A stretch of DNA of 10,625 bases, from the NCBI GenBank assembly GCA_036835375.1, contig DAITMB010000157.1, forward strand, positions 1 to 10,625, read 5' to 3'. The position numbers and the translations under genes are program-made. Below the pieces are notes generated by a model. The model searched no databases and was not told the origin of the DNA. It worked only from the letters and a program-made list of their open reading frames with translations. Positions 1-8,334 of the stretch are shown one piece after another. This stretch comes from JANQTF01 sp036835375. Lineage in GTDB: Bacteria; Bacteroidota; Bacteroidia; J057. Every line of letters starts with the position of its first letter. Positions within the stretch are counted from its first letter, which is position 1.

Positions 1-554
1 TCGGTGGGCCAGGCTTTCCAGTCACATGGTTGGGCTTTGAGGCTGCGTCGAAGGCTGGGGGTGTGGATCTGCGCTGGGAGACGGCTTCGGAAACCAACAA
101 TGAGTATTTCGAGGTGGAGCGCGCAACCATAGGTGGCGATTTCGAAGTGCTTGGGAAAGTAGTCGGCGCTGGCACTACGTCAGAGGTGAAGAGCTACTCG
201 TTTTTTGATAGCGAAGTACCACAAGGCAAGCTGCGCTATCGCGTGAAGCAAGTGGATCTCAATGGCGCCTTCAGCTACTCGAACGTCGTGGAGCTGTTGC
301 ACGATGACATACATTTGGGCCTTTATCCCAATCCTGCGAGAAATTTTCTGGAAGTAAAGCTTCCCGTCACCGAAGGGACTATAGGACATCTCACCTTGCG
401 CGACATGCAGGGGAGGGAGTTGAGTCGTTATCTCACGACCGGGCAGACCACCGAGCGTCTCTCGCTGAAGGGAGTGGCATCAGGCTGGTATGTTTTGAGT
501 TTCCACACAGCCGAGGGTTTGCGGCTCCAAACCCGATTTTTGAAAGCGGACTGA
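1..554 (+). CDS. C-terminal part of a secreted T9SS cargo protein (partial, 5' end outside window)
   Basis: The frame is open from position 3 to the TGA at 552-554, so the gene begins left of the window. The visible 183 residues start with a PVTWLGFEA segment and a beta-rich, FN3-like stretch (LRWETASETNNEYFEVERA, then YRVKQVDLNGAFSYSNVVEL). This module commonly precedes the sorting tail in Bacteroidota surface proteins. About the last 80 residues form a type A T9SS sorting domain: LYPNPARNFLEVKLP, a central L.LRDMQGRELSR strand, and a closing GWYVLSFHT...RFLKAD. The protein is therefore expected to cross the outer membrane and be anchored or released. Its catalytic or binding part is upstream and unseen, so no specific function can be given. 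It converges on the nucleoside hydrolase gene, with a hairpin in the 69-bp gap. Confidence 0.9.
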   Translation, partial: GGPGFPVTWLGFEAASKAGGVDLRWETASETNNEYFEVERATIGGDFEVLGKVVGAGTTSEVKSYSFFDSEVPQGKLRYRVKQVDLNGAFSYSNVVELLHDDIHLGLYPNPARNFLEVKLPVTEGTIGHLTLRDMQGRELSRYLTTGQTTERLSLKGVASGWYVLSFHTAEGLRLQTRFLKAD

Positions 555-586
555 TGAATTTTTACCCTGTTAAAAATTCAATTTTA

Positions 587-616
587 TCGGGCATCGGTCT
601 GGCGATCGGTGCCCGA
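587..616. terminator. Strong hairpin between convergent genes, probable bidirectional terminator
   Basis: TCGGGCATCGGTC (587-599) pairs with GATCGGTGCCCGA (604-616) around a TGGC tetraloop. This gives 13 consecutive pairs, two of them G-U wobbles. It sits between two convergent stop codons (554 and 624). No long T-run follows on either strand, only AT-rich flanks (ATTTTAT on one side, ATACCTATCAAAAAT on the other). Its terminator role rests mainly on position and stem strength. Confidence 0.6.
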
Positions 617-623
617 ATACCTA

Positions 624-1667
624 TCAAAAATCACCCATCATCATGGAGTCGATGAGACGAGCCAAATCTTCTTCTTTCATGGTGAGTTGTAAATACGAAT
701 GATTGGAACCTTGCTTTTTGATCCATTGGTTCCCACCCACTTCATCAGGAACGCATATACCGTCAACCACTTTGTCCCAATACACGCCAACTCCATTTCT
801 GACGGCGTACAACACAGCCGTTTGGTCGTAGGTCGCGTTGTCGAGGATTTGACCAGTAAAGTTATCTTTCATCCAAGGAGCATGGGCGCTGAAGTGCATA
901 AATCCAACATACAGTGGATGATTCTGATCTAGCGTATTGAATACCTTTCCTGTTCGTATTCCTACTCCCACTTCATAGCCGGAAAAAACAATTGGAATGG
1001 TTATATCCTCAATCACTCTTCTTGTCACTCCGGGCATATTGCCATCAAAGTTCCACTCCTTCTCACCCTGTGGAAACTGACCGCCCATGACGACAAATTC
1101 CTTTACTTTAAGCTCAATGAGTTCTTTTCCAGACAAGGGAGAGATACTGTCAGCCCGCGAATGGAGCAGATTTTGGATATTTTTCAACGGTCCTACCGTC
1201 ACGATGACCACACTTTTATCGCTACTGTTGGAGAGGATCTTGCGATATAACAACGTGGCTTCATCCACTGACTTGTAGGTTTTGTTATGAGGCAAAGCAT
1301 CTGCGATGGGTTTGGCGTAATTCCAATCACTTAGGTAGGTTTCATCTTTTCTCACGCCAATGGGAATGTCAGGATTGCCATAAAAAGTGTTGACAGCATC
1401 GACAGCGGGAACTACATACAATTCGGTGGACCAGACCATCACGGCGAGCAAATCGCACTCATTTCTGTTCACGAAATGATTCAACATGGCCAATGCTCCC
1501 AAATCATCAGCATCGCCCCCAAAGTCAGTGTCAAAAATGATCTTTGGTTGAGACATCGCGTGGAGGCTACAAAGAGAAATGGCAATGAAAAACCAACTGT
1601 TGATCTGATTCATGTGATTGGCTCGAAGATGTTTGTCAGGGAAGCGAACAGAGATAGGAAGATTCAT
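624..1667 (-). CDS. Exported nucleoside hydrolase (inosine/uridine-preferring family)
   Basis: The 347-residue product belongs to the inosine-uridine preferring nucleoside hydrolase family (PF01156), which splits ribonucleosides into base and ribose. The calcium-binding signature DTDFGGDADD is at residues 46-55 and is followed by LGALAML. EWNFDGN (204-210) matches the family's E.NF.GD substrate-loop region, and D281 in ATYDQTAVLY matches the late conserved Asp. A hydrophobic segment (WFFIAISLCSL, 25-35) ending at HAMSQ looks like a signal peptide, so the enzyme probably acts in the periplasm or outside. The first ATG (1667) is A-rich just upstream and supplies the positive charges before the hydrophobic core. 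The ATG at 1613 would give a shorter, more usual leader without basic residues and remains possible. Substrate preference cannot be read. Confidence 0.9.
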   Translation of the reverse strand: MNLPISVRFPDKHLRANHMNQINSWFFIAISLCSLHAMSQPKIIFDTDFGGDADDLGALAMLNHFVNRNECDLLAVMVWSTELYVVPAVDAVNTFYGNPDIPIGVRKDETYLSDWNYAKPIADALPHNKTYKSVDEATLLYRKILSNSSDKSVVIVTVGPLKNIQNLLHSRADSISPLSGKELIELKVKEFVVMGGQFPQGEKEWNFDGNMPGVTRRVIEDITIPIVFSGYEVGVGIRTGKVFNTLDQNHPLYVGFMHFSAHAPWMKDNFTGQILDNATYDQTAVLYAVRNGVGVYWDKVVDGICVPDEVGGNQWIKKQGSNHSYLQLTMKEEDLARLIDSMMMGDF

Positions 1668-1717
1668 TTTGTTGCACCTAATGCGCTGTTGGTCCAGGAC
1701 TTAGGGCAAAGCCTTTT

Positions 1718-1867
1718 TCAAACATAGCTAAATTTCACTGTAACGTTTCCGATTCCAGTTGCTGGAAGCGCTACAAGCACATCAGATTTGTCGGTCACAT
1801 ACTTTTTCTGCCCCAACCGAAAGGTGGCTGTAATTAGGGTCTTCACGCTATGCGCCACCCGAAACAT
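1718..1867 (-). CDS. Small overlapping open frame, 49 codons; hypothetical or gene remnant
   Basis: An ATG at 1867 opens a 49-residue frame ending TGA at 1718-1720. It overlaps the last 20 bp of the DUF1801 gene in another frame, and a GTG at 1843 just past the DUF1801 stop is an alternative start. The peptide looks like ordinary protein: RLGQKKYVTDKSDVLVALP followed by ATGIGNVTVKFSYV, an alternating beta-strand-like ending. I do not recognise a family. It could be a real small gene coupled to DUF1801, the decayed C-terminus of a secreted protein, or chance. Confidence 0.25.
   Translation of the reverse strand: MFRVAHSVKTLITATFRLGQKKYVTDKSDVLVALPATGIGNVTVKFSYV
1719..1726 (-). promoter_or_regulatory. 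Candidate Bacteroidota -7 box for the nucleoside hydrolase gene
   Basis: Read on the minus strand, this is TATGTTTG, an exact fit to the phylum's TAnnTTTG -7 consensus, 51 bp before the ATG at 1667. No convincing TTG-type -33 element lies about 19-21 bp further upstream. It also overlaps the last codons of the doubtful 49-codon frame, so the two calls compete. Confidence 0.3.
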
Positions 1868-2240
1868 CAGGTAATTTCGTCTCCAATCGCTCGGTTTTTG
1901 CTTCGAGTATCAAGTTTTTGATGTCATCTAGTGCATAATCTGCCATTGACTTTAGCTTGATGTGTCGTAGAAGTTTGCCGGTTCCCTTCAATAGCTTTTT
2001 CTGGTCGGGCAAATTTGTTCCACGATAAAAACCAAGGTTTACGCTGTCTTTGAGCGGAGCAATGTAGATGATCAAATCTTTGTCTGATCTGCTCCCCTGC
2101 GTTCCGTAAGAGATATTTTTCCACCCTTCAAATAAGATTTCGTCCATTTCGGGCAATAGTTCCTGGGCGATGGCCCTCAGTTGCAAGCTAATCTCTCGCA
2201 CTTTTGGGTCATACTTCGCAACAAATTCTTCTACAGTCAT
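1848..2240 (-). CDS. DUF1801 domain protein (YdhG-like)
   Basis: This 130-residue cytoplasmic protein has no signal peptide or membrane segment. The whole length matches the DUF1801/YdhG-like fold (PF08818). Recognisable are an N-terminal helix pair (VEEFVAKYDPKVREISLQLR), LLPEMDEILFEGWKNISYG, an IIYIAPLKDSVNLGFYRG strand pair, and the hallmark LPDQKKLLKGTGKLLRHIKL near residue 80-97. The last segment (YALDDIKNLILEAKTERLE) is a helix. Members are small iron-chaperone-like (frataxin-fold) proteins, mostly uncharacterised, so the biochemical role is unknown. The ATG at 2240 gives the standard family length. The gene lies 106 bp downstream of the giant NTPase gene on the same strand. The gap argues against tight coupling, although read-through is possible. 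Confidence 0.88.
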   Translation of the reverse strand: MTVEEFVAKYDPKVREISLQLRAIAQELLPEMDEILFEGWKNISYGTQGSRSDKDLIIYIAPLKDSVNLGFYRGTNLPDQKKLLKGTGKLLRHIKLKSMADYALDDIKNLILEAKTERLETKLPDVSGGA

Positions 2241-2346
2241 AAGCGGTGCTATTTGGTGGTGGAGTGTAGTGAAATTGGAAGATACAGAATGTGGGGAGAA
2301 GATATCCTATTACTTCAACCTAAGAAGATATGTCGAATGAAAATCC
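2241..2346. other. Short intergenic spacer with three GAAGATA copies
   Basis: This is the 106-bp gap between the stop of the giant gene and the start of the DUF1801 gene. GAAGATA occurs at 2278-2284, 2298-2304 and 2324-2330 in the same orientation. I see no hairpin with a T-run and no exact TAnnTTTG box, so neither a terminator nor a promoter can be assigned. Confidence 0.3.
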
Positions 2347-5300
2347 TTACTCTCCGAAATGATCTTCATAATTGAAAAGTTCCACCGTGACGACTTTGGA
2401 TTTCACCGCCTGAATTCTGCGGCGAAGCATTCCAGTGTTGATAAATTGCCTTTCGAGCGCAGCATGAAAGTGGTAGAGGTCGTCGTTGAAGTCATTGTCG
2501 AGAAAATACATGTTATTGAGCACATGGTCGTGATAAGACACCCCCTCATTGTGCATTTCCAATGCGAGATAATAGTGCTGCTCCGCCTTTTTGTAATGAT
2601 AGCCTACATCTAAGTATTGAATGTCGTTTTGGCTGATGAGTTCGCGTAAGCGCATGGTAGAGGGCCGCTTTTTGATGCCAACTTTTCTTTCATCAAAGCT
2701 CCCTTCCTCCACTCGTTGCAGCATATGGAAGTATTTGCACCAGTCGCCCAATTTGTGGTGGATGTTGCCGATGAGTGAATGATTGAAATAATAGGAGGGG
2801 TCTGCCAAATAGGCGATTTTGGCCATCTCTGTAAGACAATTAATCGAATCGCATATCAGGTATTCTATCTCTTGGAGCTTAGCTTTCGCAAGAGTAGTTG
2901 CGGCTGGATTGCGGTTACCGGAAGTAGATTCTTTTTTCGAGGCATCTTGATTTTCCGACTGAGTACTGTCTTCTGATTTTTGCCATTTATCTAGGAAATC
3001 CTGAGTTTTCTCAAGAATCTTATCCTTTGCCTCTTCTTGCCAATTTGAATTTCCTGTAAGATCTTCTCGTGTCTTTGGTGATAAAATCTCTCCGAGGTAG
3101 CCCCACAGCCATGTTAGCTCCTCCTGTTGGCCAGGAGCTTTTTCTGCGTTGATCAACTGAAGCCTCTCCAGCACTCGAAGTTGCACTAGCCTGTAGAGCG
3201 TTTTTTTGAGGGATTTGGGTTCGGACTTGAACTCTTTCTCATTGATATGAACGGAATAGTTTTGAGTCCAAAAATGCGTGATCCGGCTTTGAACAGTCGA
3301 GTAGGGAGTCATGATCCTGGGGCAGGATTTTTTCCCTGCAAAGAGCCTGATTTCGTTGTACAGCAAGATGATCTCACGAGAGTCAGGAAGGTTAAGCCGA
3401 CTGTCGTGAAAGAGGGAGCGGTTGCGAGCAGTGGGAGAAAAATCTTCCGAAAGTAGCTCTTCGTACTCGTAGAGATGTTGCCTGCGGGTGAACTCCGAGG
3501 CTCGGTCGGTGACCTCCATGCATTCTCTCACAATGTGAGATTTGAGCTTTTGGAGCAATGCGTCGCTGAAATCGATGGTACCAACATTCGGATTAACGGT
3601 AGTTCGATTTACGGGTGATCGGTCAATTTCCCCGAGATATTGTGATCTAGCAATTCGAGAGAAGAGAATGAGTATTTTTTTCATTTGGAAAGAATACTTG
3701 TTATAGCGGGCACTTCGCTTGAAAAACTGTCCTGAGAGGTAGAAGAAGTAGATCACAAGGTTGAGAACTGGAGGGTTTGCATTATCGCGTAGCAATTTCA
3801 GCAGCGCTCGAATGTTATTAGCCTCCGAAAACTTTTCTGAGAAGAGTATTTCCAAATCACGGAGATTGATTGAACGATCATCCACTTGGTACACACAGCT
3901 AAGCATTACATTTCCGAGATCCGAAAGGACTCTTGCGATGGAAATCAAAAGGGTTTTGGTACGTGATCCATGTCCTACCTCACTATAGCCTTTCAAGTAA
4001 AATTCGGTGAAAAAGATTAAGTACTCTCTTTCACTCGGTTGCGAGGAAGTTGATTTTATCCTATTCATCCAACTTTTTATCTCGGATGGATCTTCGAAAA
4101 CATCCAAAATGTATTGATGCATCAAAGCCAGAATTTTAATGTAATATTGAAATGCTGTGACAGGAACCCTGAAATCGCGGTAGGTCAGCGGGTTCATTTC
4201 CCCTTTATTTACTTTCGTAGGATGGGGATTTGACCCAGAGTAGGCCTTACTTTTCGCTTTTTCAACTGCTTCCCGATTCGCTTTCTCCACCATCATTACT
4301 TGCTGGGAAAAGAGATAGGAACTGTTACTGGGGAAATCATCGCCGATCAGCCTACCGTTTTTGAAGTAGAGCAATCCAGCAAGTTTTCGGTAAAACTCAA
4401 TCTTAATGAGAGCCTTTTCTTCCAGATTCACTCGTTCCAGGAGTAGCTTTAACTCCTTTTCTAGTTTGTGAAGATCGGACAGGGTCATCTGGCTCACAGC
4501 GGATTTTTCAATCACGTGAAGCTTCGCAAGCAGTGGTTGGAAAATCAGTCGATGGTATTCCACCACCTCCTTTCGGGAGAACTCCAAATTTCCCACTCCT
4601 TTCTTTTTGTCCTGTTCCAGCATCAGGAGCCTGATATTGCGGGTAAGTTTGGTATAAGCCATGAAGGCAGAGTCGTAGTCTTTCATCCGCTCATACGTGT
4701 GGCCGATTCGGAGCGTAATCCTCATCATTTTCAGGATCACATTGAGGTTGCTAGAGGGGGTACCACTATGATGATCGTCCTGTCTTCGCAGCGATTGCAA
4801 AGCTTCGAGGTAGTGGATCAGCGCATCTTCATATTCTTTGTCGTAAAAATATAGATCTCCCAGGTAGCCATTGAGCGTGGCGATGGAGTTGAGGTAGCCT
4901 TCTTTTTCCGCCGAAAGTTCGTTTTGACGCTGGGTTGTCCTGAGCTCATGTATTTTGCGTTTGTAATGCTTTTTGAGCTGGAGCGATTCGTCTAGGGTGA
5001 AATTTAGTGAGGCTGCATCTTGTTCTGAGATTTTGGAGATGATGGAGATCTCGTTGGAAATGAGGGAGTTGAACTTGAACTGATATAGCCCACCGAGGAT
5101 CTCATCCAGGTGGTTATTGGTGAAGAATACAAACATCTCGCTGATGAACTTGCGAAGCTGCGGCGCCTTGTTGATTGAGACGATCTCGGGAGTTTGCTCC
5201 AAGTGGCGCCATGAGAAGCCCGAAGCGTGGTATTTGTAAATGTGATCTAGTAGAAAGGAAGTTGACACCAGCATTTGGTCTCCGAGATCGCGAGTGTGAC

Positions 5301-8300
5301 GGCCTTTGGCGATGAGAAATGGTTTGAAGAGGTAGTCGGAAAAGCCGAAGCGGTATTGATCCGTGAAGTTCATCCTGAGGTAAATGCTTTTGTCGTTTCT
5401 CCCCACCACTATGTTGGAGAAAGTATTGTTTAGCTCTTCTTGCATATCTGCAAATAGCTGCTCTTCAAATAGTTTAGTAATTTTTTTCGGCGAGCCATTG
5501 CTCCTAAAAATCAGAAAGGTGATGAAATGCTGAAGGGAGAAAATGATTTTCTTGCGCTTCTGAAAGTTTGTATTTTTCTGCTCTGGCAGCTTGTCAGTAT
5601 CCGCTTCGTCTGGAAAAACATAGGCTTGCAAGTATTGATAATACACCTCGAGACAAGGCTTGGTCCTACTGTAGCGGCCTTGCTCGCCGCGTTCAGTCAC
5701 TTGATCCAAGAACCAAATCGGAATGAGAAAGCTGCAAACATACTGTTCTGCAAGCCCAGTGAGGTCTGCCAGCTTTTTGTTGGCGGGATCCTTGAAAAAA
5801 CTCTCTACATAAATCACTTCGTGAAAGATACTGCTGATGAAAGCCTCCCGGTCCGAAGCATCAGCCAGCGCGGCATCATACATTTCTCTACCGGCAATGA
5901 ATATAAACTTGGCCTGCGCCGTACTAAAAAAACGTTTGAGGTTTGCGAGAATTTTCTCGATCGCCTGCTTCCGTCTTCGCTGCACGTTGAGTCCTGAAAT
6001 CCCTTCTTCATCGCGGTAAATCGTGGCGATTTCGGCGGCTTCTTTCTCGGCAATCCCTGTACTATAGTCAGTGTGGATTTTATCTAGTTCATCAAAAATA
6101 AAAATGAACTCTGGACGGATCGTGATGCGGGGAATCTTATCGAGCAGGATCAAGATTTCAATCAACTCTTCCTCCACTTGTCGGTACCCTGCCACTGGGA
6201 TGGTTCGCGTTTTTTGAAGCGAGAGCTTGAAGAAGGGAATAATAGATCTCGGGGTGTCGCCTAGTGCCCCGGACTTGCTGAGGGTGATCTCGGACTGCAA
6301 CGACTCATTTAATTCTTCGAGACGTCGCAACACATAATGATGGTTCACCAGTCCGATCCAATTTACCCGGCTTCTGAAGATCCTTGTCATGAAATACACC
6401 AACAACAGGATTGCCCAAAAACTGAAATCGAATAAAAAGAATGGAAATCGAAATGCAGATGACAGCGACAGCGTAGTGGAAGGAAGGGTCACGCCATTGG
6501 AACTACCAAGAAGATCCCACGTGCGAGAAAAAATCCATAAGTCCAGATAGAGACAGGCCTTCTGGGCGGTCGTGACCGAAGTTGCTTCAAGGGAATCTTT
6601 CCCAACGGTCTTTGCATAAAACACTATCCGTTCTAGGGCCGCTTCGTCGAGTTGATTAGTGTTGGTTAGGCTGCCAGAAGTAGATTTCAGGTGGTCTTTA
6701 AAATAACGATGGATCGAATGAATCTCAGCTTCATTCCGATAATCGATTAGTTGGCTGGGAAAATAGCTGGACAGCCCCAACGCGCGCTTCATATCGAGTT
6801 GGATGGGATAGGCCACCTGATTGTAGCCAACCACACCTGTGACTAGCAGGATCACCGCCCACCCTAAAAAGTACCACACAAATCTGTGAACTGAGAAAAA
6901 GGGCTTGAGGATTTGCTTGTATTCGCTGTAGAGCCGGGAACTCAGGATGCGAAGTACATCTGATTCCTTGAGATCTTCCTGAGCCAGGCTCACTTCTATC
7001 GGAATTCGGTGACGGTTATTGAGATGGTCTTTCGCGCCACGAACAAAGCCCTGCCATCCATACTGTAGTGGTTTCCAAAATCGAAAGGCGGATTTTTCAC
7101 CCTTTTTCTCATGTTCCTGGATATCATTTGTTTGTTGCTTCGATCGAAGTTTGTTGGAAATGAGTCGAAGCATCCATCTTTCATTCACAAAAACAACCAG
7201 TCCGCCAATGAGTAAGAAGAGCAATTGCCAAAACAGCATGGACCAGAATATCCTTCCCTTGATGCCAATCAACGACAGCCAAGCAGTCGTGATGGACAGA
7301 ACAATGACCGTCAAGAGATAATAGACCGAAATCAACTCAAGTGTCAGTTTCGACTTGAAGAATCGGTCGAAGGAAAACTGCCTGAGAAAAGTTCTTACCT
7401 GCTCCCAGAGAAACTTGTGTTGATCGATCTCCCAAGTCACAAGGGGTGTGTCGTCCGACGTCGTTTTGGTTTCTTTCAGGAAATAATGCCGAATATTGGC
7501 CCGCTGAGGATCGCTATTCATCAAATGCCGGGAAGCGAGGTACGTCAACAGCCATACCGCAAAGGAAAAGATGATCGACAAGGACTGGTAATGGCCTTCT
7601 GGATTGACAAGAAAATGCAGAAAAATCGAGTTAAGGCTCAGAATCACCAGCATTCTACCGAAAAAGCCGAACATGGAGCGAAATCCCTCTCCTTCACGGG
7701 TGATGTCGGAAAGTACTTTTCGCACGAGGCTTGTTTTGCCCATTCCGCGAAATCCCGTAATCAGATAGGCACCAGCTTTGGAGGTGCTCCGGAGTAATAT
7801 GGTCTTGAGGCGACTGCGAAGCAACTCACGCCCGATAAATCGCGAGTCAGGTTTCTTAATACCGTAGGGACTGTGATAGAAAGAATAGGTCGGTAGCTCC
7901 AGATAAATCGACTTGATCTTAGAGTGAGGCCAATGCTCCGGGATCATTTTTTCCTTGCTTTCGACATATTGTTTTAATGTATTTCGCTTCTTGATCCAAT
8001 GCTGAGACCACGCGATGGAAAGCCCAGAAAGGATAGCGAGAATTGGAAGCCCGGAGTCAGGCAGCAACTTGATCGCAATGACAACAGAACTCGACCTCCC
8101 ATCTCCGGCCATAGATAATGCGTCCAAATGGTAGAGGCATTTCAATAACAAAATAGCAAAACTAGAAAAAGCTATACCCAATATGGCTACGGCCAAGTTT
8201 GGCAAATCATAGATCCTGCTAATGATCGGAATATTATGGTCTGGTCGAATTACGCGAGAGTCACGTTGATTATTAGGCGAATCCGAAGATTTGCGCTTAT

Positions 8301-8334
8301 CATCCGACTGGTCAGGACCATGTGCTTTTTCCAT
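2347..8334 (-). CDS. Giant membrane P-loop NTPase (KAP/STAND-like) with C-terminal helical/TPR-like half
   Basis: The 1995-residue protein starts with a hydrophilic tail and two predicted membrane helices (about 45-67 and 93-110). A FIGRE box (166-170) and Walker A GFRGMGKT (194-201) follow. Helices near 226-243, 251-268, 331-357, 363-383, 484-504 and 628-650 then precede Walker B FIFIFDE (743-749, D748/E749). A sensor-1-like KFIFIAGREMYDAAL (809-823) and a sensor-2-like NGSPKKITKLFEE (946-958) complete the NTPase. The even number of inserted helices keeps both Walker motifs on the cytoplasmic side and leaves 505-627 outside. Residues 1000-1995 are mainly helical, with TPR-like units near 1146-1183, 1202-1240 and 1911-1960 and a polar linker near 1783-1812. 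KAP members have membrane helices inside the NTPase core, and KAP includes the phage-exclusion protein PifA; FIGRE is more STAND/AAA-like. The specific role is unknown. The ATG at 8334 overlaps an upstream stop. Confidence 0.9.
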   Translation of the reverse strand: MEKAHGPDQSDDKRKSSDSPNNQRDSRVIRPDHNIPIISRIYDLPNLAVAILGIAFSSFAILLLKCLYHLDALSMAGDGRSSSVVIAIKLLPDSGLPILAILSGLSIAWSQHWIKKRNTLKQYVESKEKMIPEHWPHSKIKSIYLELPTYSFYHSPYGIKKPDSRFIGRELLRSRLKTILLRSTSKAGAYLITGFRGMGKTSLVRKVLSDITREGEGFRSMFGFFGRMLVILSLNSIFLHFLVNPEGHYQSLSIIFSFAVWLLTYLASRHLMNSDPQRANIRHYFLKETKTTSDDTPLVTWEIDQHKFLWEQVRTFLRQFSFDRFFKSKLTLELISVYYLLTVIVLSITTAWLSLIGIKGRIFWSMLFWQLLFLLIGGLVVFVNERWMLRLISNKLRSKQQTNDIQEHEKKGEKSAFRFWKPLQYGWQGFVRGAKDHLNNRHRIPIEVSLAQEDLKESDVLRILSSRLYSEYKQILKPFFSVHRFVWYFLGWAVILLVTGVVGYNQVAYPIQLDMKRALGLSSYFPSQLIDYRNEAEIHSIHRYFKDHLKSTSGSLTNTNQLDEAALERIVFYAKTVGKDSLEATSVTTAQKACLYLDLWIFSRTWDLLGSSNGVTLPSTTLSLSSAFRFPFFLFDFSFWAILLLVYFMTRIFRSRVNWIGLVNHHYVLRRLEELNESLQSEITLSKSGALGDTPRSIIPFFKLSLQKTRTIPVAGYRQVEEELIEILILLDKIPRITIRPEFIFIFDELDKIHTDYSTGIAEKEAAEIATIYRDEEGISGLNVQRRRKQAIEKILANLKRFFSTAQAKFIFIAGREMYDAALADASDREAFISSIFHEVIYVESFFKDPANKKLADLTGLAEQYVCSFLIPIWFLDQVTERGEQGRYSRTKPCLEVYYQYLQAYVFPDEADTDKLPEQKNTNFQKRKKIIFSLQHFITFLIFRSNGSPKKITKLFEEQLFADMQEELNNTFSNIVVGRNDKSIYLRMNFTDQYRFGFSDYLFKPFLIAKGRHTRDLGDQMLVSTSFLLDHIYKYHASGFSWRHLEQTPEIVSINKAPQLRKFISEMFVFFTNNHLDEILGGLYQFKFNSLISNEISIISKISEQDAASLNFTLDESLQLKKHYKRKIHELRTTQRQNELSAEKEGYLNSIATLNGYLGDLYFYDKEYEDALIHYLEALQSLRRQDDHHSGTPSSNLNVILKMMRITLRIGHTYERMKDYDSAFMAYTKLTRNIRLLMLEQDKKKGVGNLEFSRKEVVEYHRLIFQPLLAKLHVIEKSAVSQMTLSDLHKLEKELKLLLERVNLEEKALIKIEFYRKLAGLLYFKNGRLIGDDFPSNSSYLFSQQVMMVEKANREAVEKAKSKAYSGSNPHPTKVNKGEMNPLTYRDFRVPVTAFQYYIKILALMHQYILDVFEDPSEIKSWMNRIKSTSSQPSEREYLIFFTEFYLKGYSEVGHGSRTKTLLISIARVLSDLGNVMLSCVYQVDDRSINLRDLEILFSEKFSEANNIRALLKLLRDNANPPVLNLVIYFFYLSGQFFKRSARYNKYSFQMKKILILFSRIARSQYLGEIDRSPVNRTTVNPNVGTIDFSDALLQKLKSHIVRECMEVTDRASEFTRRQHLYEYEELLSEDFSPTARNRSLFHDSRLNLPDSREIILLYNEIRLFAGKKSCPRIMTPYSTVQSRITHFWTQNYSVHINEKEFKSEPKSLKKTLYRLVQLRVLERLQLINAEKAPGQQEELTWLWGYLGEILSPKTREDLTGNSNWQEEAKDKILEKTQDFLDKWQKSEDSTQSENQDASKKESTSGNRNPAATTLAKAKLQEIEYLICDSINCLTEMAKIAYLADPSYYFNHSLIGNIHHKLGDWCKYFHMLQRVEEGSFDERKVGIKKRPSTMRLRELISQNDIQYLDVGYHYKKAEQHYYLALEMHNEGVSYHDHVLNNMYFLDNDFNDDLYHFHAALERQFINTGMLRRRIQAVKSKVVTVELFNYEDHFGE

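Noticed and set aside
1848..2240. DUF1801 gene as half of a toxin-antitoxin pair with the adjoining 49-codon frame
   Set aside because: DUF1801 is not a known toxin or antitoxin family and the small frame has no DNA-binding or toxin features.
4468..4854. 128-codon plus-strand frame
   Set aside because: It is antisense to the TPR-like part of the giant gene and has no family resemblance.
7225..7797. 190-codon plus-strand frame
   Set aside because: It lies wholly antisense to the membrane-helix region of the giant gene, which has clear domain motifs in its own frame. The peptide has no recognisable features.
2347..8334. Calling the giant gene an Avs or a named defence gene
   Set aside because: It has an NTPase and a helical half, but no recognised effector nuclease or other known effector domain, and no defence genes flank it. 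The membrane insertions also differ from the Avs layout.
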